Shown here in pieces: positions 35,741 to 43,914 of a stretch of DNA of 64,000 nucleotides. The DNA lies in NCBI RefSeq assembly GCF_014287635.1, contig NZ_JACOPH010000001.1, positions 620,001-684,000 on the forward strand, written 5' to 3'. The number at the start of each line of letters is the position of its first letter. Position 1 is the first letter of the stretch. This stretch comes from Roseburia zhanii. Its GTDB lineage: Bacteria; Bacillota; Clostridia; Lachnospirales; Lachnospiraceae. The notes under the pieces are model-generated. The model searched no databases and had not been told where the DNA came from. It saw only the letters and a list, made by a program, of their open reading frames with translations. A program made the translations under genes and the position numbers.

Positions 35741-36526
35741 ATGGGTGAAAATATGTTTGATACAGAAGAAACTAATGCACAGGATAGTGCCGGACAGAAT
35801 CCATATAGGCAGAACGGAGCCGGACAGAATCTATATGGGCAGAGCGAAGCCGGACAGGATCCATATGGGAAGAGCGAAGCTGAACAAAATCCATATGGGA
35901 AGAGCGAAGCCGGACAGGATCCATATGGGAAGAGCGAATCCGAACAGGATCCATATGGGCAGAGCGAAGCCGGACAGGATCCATATGGGCAGAGCGAAGC
36001 CGGACAAGATCCATATGGGCAGAGCGAAGCCGAACAAGATACATATAGGCAGAATGGAGCAGAAGCTGATCCATACGGACAGGCACATACAGAGCAGGAA
36101 TATAATAGAACAGATGCGTATACCCAGAATACCACACAGGGATTTTATCAGGAAAATAAAGAACCATACCAGCCGGTCAGTCAGGCATTCGGAATTACAT
36201 CGATGGTATTAGGAATCCTCTCACTGGTGCTATTTTGTACCTGTATCAATATTCCATTAGCGATCGCTGCGATCATCTTTGGTATTATCCAGCTGACAAA
36301 AAAGGGAACATCAAAAGCAATGCCTATTGCCGGAATTGTTACCTCTGCATTATCAATCGTACTCTTTATTGTGGCATTTTTTGTTTTTATATTATCAGCA
36401 GATTTTTCAAAAGACATAAAAGATGGTTTGCAGGAGTACCAGTTTAATAATGAGTATGATTACCAGTTCCCGGATGACTTCTTTGATGATAATGAAGATG
36501 ATCCGGACGGACAGGCAACCTTCTAA
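35741..36526 (+). CDS. DUF4190-type membrane protein with hydrophilic tandem repeats
   Basis: 261 residues from ATG 35741 (TGGAGTG upstream). Residues ~17-106 are nine 10-residue repeats of the pattern GQSEAGQDPY, encoded by 30-bp units at 35791-36060. A Q/E/Y-rich stretch leads to two membrane helices (about 150-220: GITSMVLGILSLVLFCTCIN, AIAAIIFGIIQLTKKG and AGIVTSALSIVLFIVAFFVF) that match DUF4190. The tail is very acidic. The family is widespread in Firmicutes and its role unknown. The repeats are nearly identical in DNA, so their number probably varies between strains. Confidence 0.75.
   Translation: MGENMFDTEETNAQDSAGQNPYRQNGAGQNLYGQSEAGQDPYGKSEAEQNPYGKSEAGQDPYGKSESEQDPYGQSEAGQDPYGQSEAGQDPYGQSEAEQDTYRQNGAEADPYGQAHTEQEYNRTDAYTQNTTQGFYQENKEPYQPVSQAFGITSMVLGILSLVLFCTCINIPLAIAAIIFGIIQLTKKGTSKAMPIAGIVTSALSIVLFIVAFFVFILSADFSKDIKDGLQEYQFNNEYDYQFPDDFFDDNEDDPDGQATF
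35791..36060 (+). repeat. Nine 30-bp coding tandem repeats
   Basis: Units such as CGGACAGGATCCATATGGGC plus AGAGCGAAGC repeat end to end without spacers. They stay in frame and differ by a few bases. This is a coding minisatellite, not a CRISPR array. Confidence 0.9.
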
Positions 36527-36780
36527 GAAGTAGATATATTTTCTAAATCAAAAAGATCTTCGATCGGTGTATCTAACACTATCGAGAGTCCATAAAGTTC
36601 AATATCTGTGACCGTGCGGCTCTGGTCTTCAATACGGGAGATCGAGCCCCTGCAGATATAAATAGCAAGCGTCTCAAGTTTAGCAGAAAGTTCCTGCTGG
36701 CTGAGATGCTTTTTTTGTCGTAAAAGTTTTACTTTTTTACCAATCAGATTCTTCTGACTGCTGTCGATGATCCTTGCCAT
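36523..36780 (-). CDS. XRE-family helix-turn-helix regulator
   Basis: 85 residues from the ATG at 36780; on the minus strand GGAGG sits five bases before it, although an in-frame ATG at 36792 exists. The XRE helix-turn-helix spans about residues 10-70 (NLIGKKVKLLRQKKHLSQQE, LSAKLETLAIYICRGSISRI). The gene converges on and overlaps by a few bases the DUF4190 gene. Two related palindromes upstream (36860-36876 and 36909-36925) are likely operators. Confidence 0.85.
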   Translation of the reverse strand: MARIIDSSQKNLIGKKVKLLRQKKHLSQQELSAKLETLAIYICRGSISRIEDQSRTVTDIELYGLSIVLDTPIEDLFDLENISTS

Positions 36781-36859
36781 GGCAACCTCCATAAGAGATT
36801 ACTGTTCATGGATATTCCGGTAAACAGTAACCATAAGATTTTAAAATCCAAGTTTCGAT

Positions 36860-36925
36860 TGTCTTGTATTAAGACAGGAATAATGCTATACTAATATCCA
36901 GTAAAAAATGTCCTATAACAGGACA
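36860..36925. promoter_or_regulatory. Pair of palindromic operators upstream of the XRE gene
   Basis: TGTCTT-N5-AAGACA (36860-36876) and TGTCCT-N5-AGGACA (36909-36925) share the pattern TGTCYT-N5-ARGACA. They flank a TATACT box (about 36887). The spacing between centres is 49 bases. This fits cooperative binding by the XRE protein. Confidence 0.55.
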
Positions 36926-37038
36926 AAATGTGGAACTCATAGACAAAATAAGTCTATGCAAAAAATCAGGAAAATATACAAGGCGACATATGGTGTCATA
37001 TCTTTTTGCTAAACTGAAGAAAAATCAGGAGGTTATAC

Positions 37039-37248
37039 CATAAAAACGCGTGTGGTCTGTGCCATTTAAAACAGTTTTATGACATGGGAGTATCTAGTGT
37101 GAAAATTGTGGGTAGAAACGACGATATTAATTCTATTATTACTGATGTGAGACGTGTTAAGCATTATATCTGTGAATTAGAAAACCAAAAAGAGTATCAT
37201 GTAGAAAAAACATTAAATTGTACAAATTTATATAATTGTTATTATTAA
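37039..37248 (+). pseudogene. C-terminal fragment of a U32-type peptidase-like protein
   Basis: An open frame without a clear start reads NACGLCHLKQFYDMGVSSVK, IVGRNDDINSIITDVRRVKH, then CTNLYNCYY and a stop at 37246-37248. The CGxC...MGxxxxKIVGR segment and the C-terminal C-x-x-x-Y-x-CYY are typical of U32 family peptidase-like proteins. AGGAGG (37028-37033) sits before it, so a short product from a non-standard start is possible. The rest of the gap 36926-37347 shows nothing else coding. Confidence 0.4.
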
Positions 37249-37347
37249 AAAGTCTAAATTATTGATCAATGTTATTTACTTAAGGAATTTTTAAAGAGTA
37301 AGAGCTTAATTTAAATAACATATTAGAAGATAGAGGAGATGATTTGT

Positions 37348-37530
37348 ATGACTATGGTGCCTATATATAAGAAATGCTCTAGATGTAAACGCAGATATTC
37401 ATGGAATCCAGATGTAGGTAAAATGAGGTGTCCGTATTGTAAATCTTTTGGACAACCAGGTTTGGAAGAATTCCCATGGAAGAAAATTAATGATATTTTT
37501 AAAGGTAAAAAGAATTTCAGAAATCAATAA
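37348..37530 (+). CDS. Small zinc-ribbon protein, unknown function
   Basis: 60 residues from ATG 37348, nine bases after AGAGGAG. KKCSRCKRRYSWNP and MRCPYCKSFG give two CxxC pairs, a rubredoxin-like zinc ribbon. The C-terminal part is basic. No family name is recognised. It lies just before the Rpn-type gene and may be cargo of the same mobile region. Confidence 0.5.
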   Translation: MTMVPIYKKCSRCKRRYSWNPDVGKMRCPYCKSFGQPGLEEFPWKKINDIFKGKKNFRNQ

Positions 37531-37593
37531 AAATTCTATTAAATCTTCCAGACATCAATTGCATAGGACATTTTTCTGTGATAAGTTAAATAG

Positions 37594-38587
37594 GTGGTAT
37601 CCCTCAAACGGAGGAATCAAAGTATGGGGGAAAGAAGAACATTACAACAACTTACGATCAAAGATAATTTTATGTTTACAGCGGTCATGATGGATGAAGC
37701 GAATTGCAAGGGATTTTTAGAACGTGCAATCGGCATTACAATCGATCATGTCGTTGTAGACAAAGAGAAAAGTCTTATCTATCATCCGGATTATCATGGG
37801 ATACGTCTGGATGTCTATGCAAAAGGAAATTCAAAAGCATTTAATATCGAAATGCAGATCCAGCCGAAGAATAATCTGCCGCGCAGAACACGCTATTATC
37901 ACGATCAAATTGATATGAATGAATTGCAGCCGTCAGAAGGCTATGAAACATTACCCGAAGCCTATGTTATTTTCGTATGTGATTTTGATCCGTTTGGAGA
38001 TGACCGGTATCGTTATACCTTTGAGGAAATCTGTAAAGAAACCAACAGACCTTTACAGAATGGTCGTCATACGATATTCTTAAGTACAAAGGGAACGAAC
38101 AGATCAGATGTGCCGGAAGAGTTAGTCCAATTATTGGATTATATCGGGGAAGAAACGGTGCATCCAAAGGATTATGGAGATTCTTATGTCAGACAGCTGC
38201 AAAAAAGCGTAGATGACACGAAGAACAGCCGTCAACTGGAGGAACGTTTTATGATGATTGAAGAATTGATGCAGGAAGAATTTCAGGCAGGAAAAGCAGA
38301 AGGAAAGGCAGAGGGAAAAGCAGAAGGAATTGCAGAGGGAAAAGCAGCAGGAAAAGCAGAAGGAATTGCAGAGGGAGAGGCAGCTGGAATTGCAGCAAGC
38401 GTACTCCATGTCTTACATCTCAGAAATATGATTACTGAGCCAATCAGGCAGTTAGTTGAGAATACCAAAAATCTGGGCTTGCTTCAAAAAATGCTTGAAA
38501 CTGCCGTTGTATGCAAAAACACAGAAGAATTTCTCTTACAATTTCAAAAAGATAATCATTAAATTATATATTTAAGAGGGATACCAC
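37594..38587. mobile_element. Candidate Rpn-type unit bounded by 12-bp inverted repeats
   Basis: GTGGTATCCCTC (37594-37605) lies just before the Rpn-like gene and its exact complement GAGGGATACCAC (38576-38587) just after its stop. A variant GAGGGGGATACTACA follows the truncated second copy at ~40442. The repeats may be element ends or regulatory sequences tied to this gene family. I infer the mobile nature from these repeats and the transposase-like annotation of the family. Confidence 0.45.
37624..38562 (+). CDS. Rpn family PD-(D/E)XK nuclease / putative transposase
   Basis: 312 residues from ATG 37624 (GGAGGAATC upstream). The N-terminus TLQQLTIKDNFMFTAVMMDE, then HPDYHGIRLDVYAKGNSKAF and NIEMQIQ, gives the PD-(D/E)XK core (D...ExQ) of PDDEXK_2/Rpn proteins, which promote RecA-independent recombination. 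The C-terminal region is a GKAEGKAEGIAEGEAAG repeat, a helical low-complexity linker, followed by a conserved helical end. The last ~394 bases are repeated at 40044-40401. It is either a domesticated or a mobile nuclease. Confidence 0.8.
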   Translation: MGERRTLQQLTIKDNFMFTAVMMDEANCKGFLERAIGITIDHVVVDKEKSLIYHPDYHGIRLDVYAKGNSKAFNIEMQIQPKNNLPRRTRYYHDQIDMNELQPSEGYETLPEAYVIFVCDFDPFGDDRYRYTFEEICKETNRPLQNGRHTIFLSTKGTNRSDVPEELVQLLDYIGEETVHPKDYGDSYVRQLQKSVDDTKNSRQLEERFMMIEELMQEEFQAGKAEGKAEGKAEGIAEGKAAGKAEGIAEGEAAGIAASVLHVLHLRNMITEPIRQLVENTKNLGLLQKMLETAVVCKNTEEFLLQFQKDNH

Positions 38588-38589
38588 AG

Positions 38590-40044
38590 ATGATCTTATT
38601 TTCAATAATTTTAAAAACGAATGCTTCTTTAACAAAAGATGCATTTGTCAAATTGGTTTTAGAATGGAACAGGACAAGTAAATATAAGGAAAATTGTGTG
38701 CCGGACATTAATTGGAATGGTGTGCCGGATATTAATTGGAATGGTGAGTACAATATAAAATATGGAAATGACAGACTTTCATTGGAATTTGTGGATTACC
38801 CTGATAAACAGATTATGGCAGTACGCCATGAGAAAGTTACAGGCGATGCAGTTATCTGGGATACAGATTATGTTATCAATTTTGAAAAACAACAGATTGC
38901 AATTCGTCTGGATCGTACATATAAAGAAGAAGCGTTGGTAATGAATGGAAAGTTTTCGACACCGCATTTTATTACGTTATTGATTGAAGGCAGATATTTA
39001 GCAGACGATTATAATCTGCCGGTTTTACGATCACCAATATTTATTTCAGACGAGCAGTCTGTAGTAATTGCGGATGTGGTAGAACATACGGAAAAGTATC
39101 AGTTACCGGTGATTTATGTATCAAAAACTTCTGATGATAAAGAGGTCGTTGATACAGACTGGCTGGCTTCAAGATTGAAAGGTGCAGCGCATATTCTGGT
39201 GGAAAAAGATAAGGAAAACTGCAGAATGTGCAGTAATATTTGTAAGGAAACAAAAGAGGAATTTGGAGCAGTGCGAATTTATTTTCCTGCGGAAAGTATG
39301 TCAAGAAAACGTTTTCTATATCGAAGTGCAAATGGTGATAGTAATATTCGCTTAGAAAAGATAATCACGAATGTTATACAGTATTGGAATGCACAAAGTA
39401 TGGATATTTTATATACATGGCAGGGCGTAAATAATGCTGTTTTGAATCTTAATTTAGATCGGCAGATTGCAAAATATCAGGAGGCAGAAAGTGCACGTCA
39501 AAGTGCAAAAAAGGAAGTTGATCAGGTATATAATGAATTTGATGAAGATTTAAAAAAGATGCAGCAGAAGTTGGAAGAACTTACAAGGACAAACGAAACA
39601 CTTATGATTGAGAATAGTGTGATGCGTGCAAAGATGAATTCAACAAAGGCATTGCCAATCTTATATCAGGGAAATGAAGAGGATTTTTATCCGGATGAAA
39701 TTCAGGATATGATACTTAGTATCTTAGAAGAGGCGTTTTCAAATACAGAAAGTAAAACGCGGCGGGCAGATATTTTATCTGATATTATAGAAAACAATCA
39801 ATATCAGCATCTAAGTGAAAAGCGTAAGCAAAAAGTAAAAGCCATTTTTAAAGGATATAAAAATTTAAGTGGTGCGATCAAACAGGAATTGATGGAACTT
39901 GGAATTACCATTTCAGAAGATGGGAAACACTATAAACTTACATATAACAATGATCCACGATATATGGTTACCGTTGGAAAAACACCAAGTAATAATCGGG
40001 CAGGGAATAATAATGCTGCATTGATCAATAAGATTATGATGTAG
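38590..40044 (+). CDS. Unknown 484-residue protein with coiled coil
   Basis: ATG 38590 follows AAGAGGG. The N-terminal ~230 residues are mixed alpha/beta and include the tandem duplication VPDINWNGVPDINWNG, encoded by two 24-bp copies at 38698-38745. The segment VVEHTEKYQLPVIYVSKTSD and ASRLKGAAHILVEKD looks like a conserved domain I cannot name. Residues ~290-350 form a coiled coil (QSAKKEVDQVYNEFDEDLKK, MQQKLEELTRTNETLMIENS). The C-terminal third is helical and basic. It is flanked by Rpn tails, so it probably came in by recombination. A defence role is possible but unsupported. Confidence 0.55.
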   Translation: MILFSIILKTNASLTKDAFVKLVLEWNRTSKYKENCVPDINWNGVPDINWNGEYNIKYGNDRLSLEFVDYPDKQIMAVRHEKVTGDAVIWDTDYVINFEKQQIAIRLDRTYKEEALVMNGKFSTPHFITLLIEGRYLADDYNLPVLRSPIFISDEQSVVIADVVEHTEKYQLPVIYVSKTSDDKEVVDTDWLASRLKGAAHILVEKDKENCRMCSNICKETKEEFGAVRIYFPAESMSRKRFLYRSANGDSNIRLEKIITNVIQYWNAQSMDILYTWQGVNNAVLNLNLDRQIAKYQEAESARQSAKKEVDQVYNEFDEDLKKMQQKLEELTRTNETLMIENSVMRAKMNSTKALPILYQGNEEDFYPDEIQDMILSILEEAFSNTESKTRRADILSDIIENNQYQHLSEKRKQKVKAIFKGYKNLSGAIKQELMELGITISEDGKHYKLTYNNDPRYMVTVGKTPSNNRAGNNNAALINKIMM

Positions 40045-40401
40045 GATTATGGAGATTCTTATGTCAGACAGCTGCAAAAAAGCGTAGATGACACGAAGAA
40101 CAGCCGTCAATTGGAGGAACGTTTTATGATGATCGAAGAACTGCTGCAGGAAGAATTTCAGGCAGGAAAAGCAGAAGGAAAAGCAGAGGGAATTGCAGAG
40201 GGAAAAGCAGAAGGAGAGGCAGCTGGAATTGCAGCAAGCGTACTCAATGTCTTACATCTCAGAAATATGATTACTGAGCCAATCAGGCAGTTAATTGAGA
40301 ACGCCAAAGATCTGGTCTTGCTTCAAAAAATGCTTGAAACTGCCGTTGTATGCAAAAACGCAGAAGAATTTCTCTTACAATTTCAACAGAATAATCACTA
40401 A
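40044..40401 (+). pseudogene. Truncated duplicate of the Rpn gene tail
   Basis: From GGATTATGGAGATTC the sequence repeats 38169-38562 with few changes, keeping the GKAEG repeats (shortened by 36 bases) and the end FLLQFQQNNH. Only the C-terminal third is present and the reading starts at the stop of the 484-residue gene. The catalytic PD-(D/E)XK part is missing. Confidence 0.75.
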
Positions 40402-40462
40402 GTCTTATTTTTGCATCATATCAGGTTATACTTATTTTAAAGAGGGGGATACTACATATATG

Positions 40463-40502
40463 TTTAGATTTTACCACCTGACAGGTAAATGATAATCTAA
40501 AT
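40463..40502. terminator. Hairpin between the Rpn remnant and the WYL gene
   Basis: TTTAGATT...AATCTAAA encloses TTACC/GGTAA. It lies just downstream of the WYL gene, which is on the minus strand, and may end transcription from both sides. The T-run is weak. Confidence 0.5.
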
Positions 40503-40511
40503 TTACCGGGA

Positions 40512-41570
40512 TTATTGATAATTGGTGAGAGCCTTGGATAGTTTCTCTTTAAAAAGATTTCTTAAATTTTGAGGACTTATGATTTCTGCGTCTGCACCAA
40601 ATGGTAAAAAATAATTTATAATCTGATGATGTGTACAATCAAACACGTAAATATTATCAGAGGAAAGAGATTGGATTTTTTCAGGACGAGAATAAAGTCT
40701 TGTGCGGTAGGATTGTTTCCCTTTTTCTGATAATTTTACTTTTATAAGTTCTGGCTTTCCAATCAGATAGGCAGGGGAATAGCTGGCAATATGAAAATCA
40801 AGATGAGCTATTTCTTGTTTATTTAAGTGGAAGGTTTTTATTAGCATAGTTGGAAATTGCATTCTTGTCATAGAAAAAGATGCAATTATTTTGTCTTGTT
40901 CTGATTCTTCGGATTTCCTTGAATAACAGACTAAATAGGATTGTGTGTGAAGCGGATCTGTAACAATTTTATATGGATAAACATAAAAGGTCTGGAGTTT
41001 TCCCATATAATTTGCTTTGATTTTTAAAACCCGCTGTTCTTTACATGCACATTCTACAATATCGTAAATCTCTTTCCGGTAAATTCTTTCACGTTCTATA
41101 AATGGTAAAGAACAGTATTCTTCTAGTATGGAGCGAATATAGAGTCCGGGACGCTTATAGTATAGATTTTCATCGCAGTTTTCTAATAGATAGGTAATGT
41201 TATCGTCATTTATATGGTAAAGCTTACCGGTACCCTTTTTTGAATTAAATTTAGAAATTTGGGTAAGGATTTTTTGTTTTTCAGCAGATAATAGCTGTTC
41301 AATGGCAAGCTTTTGATTTTGGGAATCTAATGGAGAGTTGGAGAATAGTTGTTCTAACTCTAATTTATATTGCATTAAATAAAGTGAAACAGAAGATTTG
41401 GCATTTAATTTGAAATTATGAAATACGGTATTGATAAAGGAAGCTGTCTTTGATATTCCAAATATATTCATATCTTCAGAAATTATTATAGAGGCTCTGT
41501 CACTAAGTGTAATTCTTATTTTTTGTTCGTCGTTAATTAAAGGATATCCGTTTTCATCAATAAATCCCAT
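40512..41570 (-). CDS. WYL-domain regulator with RHH-like N-terminus
   Basis: 352 residues. The N-terminus (QKIRITLSDRASIIISEDMN, ISKTASFINTVFHNFKLN) resembles a ribbon-helix-helix domain. The middle (about 160-250: KEQRVLKIKANYMGKLQTFY, VYPYKIVTDPLHTQSYLVCY) is a WYL domain, a ligand- or nucleic-acid-sensing module. This RHH-WYL arrangement is known for regulators and accessory proteins at CRISPR loci, for example with Cas13d. It is divergent from array 1 and the cas operon, with ~320 bases between, so it probably controls them. The ATG at 41570 has AGGAGA on the minus strand a few bases upstream. Confidence 0.75.
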   Translation of the reverse strand: MGFIDENGYPLINDEQKIRITLSDRASIIISEDMNIFGISKTASFINTVFHNFKLNAKSSVSLYLMQYKLELEQLFSNSPLDSQNQKLAIEQLLSAEKQKILTQISKFNSKKGTGKLYHINDDNITYLLENCDENLYYKRPGLYIRSILEEYCSLPFIERERIYRKEIYDIVECACKEQRVLKIKANYMGKLQTFYVYPYKIVTDPLHTQSYLVCYSRKSEESEQDKIIASFSMTRMQFPTMLIKTFHLNKQEIAHLDFHIASYSPAYLIGKPELIKVKLSEKGKQSYRTRLYSRPEKIQSLSSDNIYVFDCTHHQIINYFLPFGADAEIISPQNLRNLFKEKLSKALTNYQ

Positions 41571-41789
41571 AGAAATTCTCCTAATGTTATTATATATTCA
41601 GTTTGTACTATGAAGAAAATACATGATCATGTTGTATTCTATAATTACGATAGTACAACAAATATTAGAAAAAAGGAAGAATAATAATGCAGATGGTAGA
41701 AAAATGTGTTATAGTAAAGATGTTTCAATAAAAAATAAAGCCATTTCGATAGGTGATAAATAACAGATGTGAAAAGAGAATTTTTTCTA

Positions 41790-41896
41790 AAAACCAAAAA
41801 AATAGTCATTTTTACCCTTTTTTTGACAGAAACGGAAATAGGTTTGCAAAATTGGCTTCTACAGCCCCGTAAAATCAAGGGGTTCCAGAGGTCAGG
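41790..41896 (+). promoter_or_regulatory. Leader of CRISPR array 1
   Basis: An AT-rich stretch followed by ATAGGTTTGCAAAATTGGCT, CCCGTAAAATCAAGG and CCAGAGGTCAGG directly before the first repeat. The same blocks precede arrays 2 and 3, so they probably mark the spacer-insertion end. Confidence 0.75.
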
Positions 41897-42143
41897 GTAG
41901 AAATGGAAGAAGCCCGCTGTAGGGCATTGACACATGAATCCTTCAATAAATTCTTTTACGCAGGTTTTAAGTAGAAATGGAAGAAGCCCGATTCAGGGCA
42001 TTGACACAACTCTGCATGAGCAGAGCAAAGATCGAAGAATTTTGTAGAAATGGAAGAAGCCCGATTCAGGGCATTGACACTTTAAGACTTCTGTATAATT
42101 TGCGTTTGCATAACTGTGTAGAAATGGAAGAAGCCCGACTCAG
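41897..42143 (+). CRISPR. CRISPR array 1 (three full repeats plus truncated terminal repeat)
   Basis: 37-base repeats at 41897-41933, 41971-42007 and 42044-42080, then a cut repeat at 42118-42143. Spacers are 37, 36 and 37 bases. The repeat begins GTAGAAATGGAAGAAG and ends GGGCATTGACAC, with an internal GCCC/GGGC stem; its last eight bases ATTGACAC match the 5' tag type of type III crRNAs. The first repeat differs in the loop. GTAGAAAT recurs at 42171, an even older repeat scrap. The low spacer number suggests rare acquisition. Confidence 0.93.
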
Positions 42144-42213
42144 CATTTTGCTGTACATACAATAAATTTCGTAGAAATACCATATATCTATCTGTAAAAT
42201 TAAATATCGCAAG

Positions 42214-42264
42214 AAAAGCTTAGCTTTAATTACATCATAGTGATTAGAACTAAGCTTTTTTTTA
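42214..42264 (+). terminator. Terminator between array 1 and the CARF gene
   Basis: AAAAGCTTAG pairs with CTAAGCTTTT and is followed by a run of T. It separates array transcription from the cas operon. Confidence 0.75.
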
Positions 42265-42330
42265 TATTTTCACAGGAAAGGAGGGTAGAGATTTGTCACT
42301 GTAAATTGTCACAAGAGAAGGAGAAAAAAT

Positions 42331-43896
42331 ATGAATCGAAACCTAATGAAAAAAGCAGAACAGTGGAAAAGTTTAGAAAGAGCAACATTAAAACAGAGAG
42401 AAATTGCCGAGGCTTATTATGCAGAAGAACTAATGGATCTGATTACTAAAGAATTTATCAAAAATAACAAAGATAAGGTATATGAGCAAGTGGATGTAAT
42501 GATATTGTCAGTTGGTACATCCTATGAGCCATTAGTTTTAAACCTTTCCTTGTTTCATCCGGCAAAAATATTATTTTTGTATACGGAAAAAACAGAAAAG
42601 ACCATAGATCAAGTGGTAGAATTCTGTGCTTTATCTAGTTCAGATTTCCAAAAGGCACAAGTGAATGAAGTCGATCCATTAGACATCTATAAGGAAATAA
42701 AAAAAGCATATTTGAAATGGTCATCAGAGGCACCAATGTACATTGATATAACCGGCGGTACAAAAGCAATGTCAGCGGCAGCAGCAATGGCAGGTGCAGT
42801 CATAGATATTCAACTTATTTATATGGGTACTACAAAGTATCTGACAGATTTTAGAAAGCCGGATCCGGGATCTGAAACATTGTATTACATTAGTAATCCA
42901 TATGAAGTCTTTGGAGATCTTGAAATAGAAAAAGCATTGCAGCTGTTTCAGCAGTATAACTACGTTGGAGCAAAAGAAAAATTGCAAAAACTGCTTGATA
43001 AGATCCCTGATCCGGTTGTGCGTCAGGAACTGGAATTAGTTTGCTTTTTAGCAGAATCCTATGAACATTGGGATGCATTAGAATTTGAAGAGGCATATGA
43101 GCAGATGCAGAAATTAACCGCACATTTAAAACGGGATATGCAGGCAAATCAGAAGTTGATCATGGCTGATTTTTATCATCCATTAAAAGAGCAGGAAGAT
43201 GTCTTGATGCATTTGGCAATGATGAAAGATATGCTTAAAAAGAAAGACCAGATGAGTATAGTGAGCAATCTTGAATATATGATCCCATTGATGTTTACAA
43301 TGCATGAGAATGCGAATATCAGGGAAAAACAGGAAAAGTATGATTCTGCGACACTGCTTTATTACAGACTGTTAGAAATGATTGAACAGCGGCGTTTGGC
43401 AAAGTATGGATTAAATGTTTCATCTGCGAATTTTAGGGAAATTGTATATGACTACAATCAGACACCTGAGTATCGTGAATATGGCAGGGAAGAACGTTTT
43501 TGTCTGTATAAGGAGCAAATGAAAGAACTAAAAATTGAGGTATTTGGTAAATGCAATAGTAGTTATCTTCCAGAACAGATTTCTTTGTTGGATGGATTTT
43601 TACATTTATCTGTTTTAGGGGATGAAATTATGAAGGAAGGTAATCGAAAAGCATCAGATCAGTGTAAAAGGCTGCGTTCGGTCGTATATCTTCGGAATAA
43701 TAGTATTTTTGCACATGGATATGCCCCGGTTTCATATCAGGATTATTTGAAATTTAAAAATTTTGTAGAGGATCTTTTTGAAAAAATGTGTGTACTAGAA
43801 GGCATAGAGTATAACAAATGGCAGGATAAGGTTGCTTTTTTAGATCCGACCAATTCAAAATACTGTTCTTTGGGAGTAAAAACTATTCAAGGGTAA
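42331..43896 (+). CDS. CARF-HEPN CRISPR effector (TIGR02710/Csm6-like)
   Basis: 521 residues with AAGGAG before ATG 42331. Residues ~50-195 are a CARF domain, the cyclic-oligoadenylate sensor: VDVMILSVGTSYEPLVLNLS, the ligand-loop DITGGTKAMSAAAAMAG, and IQLIYMGTTKYL. The C-terminal part is helical with a HEPN ribonuclease motif RNNSIFAH (R-x6-H) around residue 470. It should cleave RNA when cyclic oligoadenylate made by Cas10 binds. It heads an operon with cas1 and cas2, 18 bases before cas1. The TIGR02710 assignment rests on length and motif layout. Confidence 0.82.
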   Translation: MNRNLMKKAEQWKSLERATLKQREIAEAYYAEELMDLITKEFIKNNKDKVYEQVDVMILSVGTSYEPLVLNLSLFHPAKILFLYTEKTEKTIDQVVEFCALSSSDFQKAQVNEVDPLDIYKEIKKAYLKWSSEAPMYIDITGGTKAMSAAAAMAGAVIDIQLIYMGTTKYLTDFRKPDPGSETLYYISNPYEVFGDLEIEKALQLFQQYNYVGAKEKLQKLLDKIPDPVVRQELELVCFLAESYEHWDALEFEEAYEQMQKLTAHLKRDMQANQKLIMADFYHPLKEQEDVLMHLAMMKDMLKKKDQMSIVSNLEYMIPLMFTMHENANIREKQEKYDSATLLYYRLLEMIEQRRLAKYGLNVSSANFREIVYDYNQTPEYREYGREERFCLYKEQMKELKIEVFGKCNSSYLPEQISLLDGFLHLSVLGDEIMKEGNRKASDQCKRLRSVVYLRNNSIFAHGYAPVSYQDYLKFKNFVEDLFEKMCVLEGIEYNKWQDKVAFLDPTNSKYCSLGVKTIQG

Positions 43897-43914
43897 TATG
43901 AGAGAAGGTGAATT

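Noticed and set aside
35791-36060. Regular 30-bp repeats as a CRISPR array
   Set aside because: The units adjoin without spacers and code in frame for a peptide repeat.
41977-42165. Open frame across array 1
   Set aside because: It repeats MEEAR-type peptides made by the CRISPR repeats.
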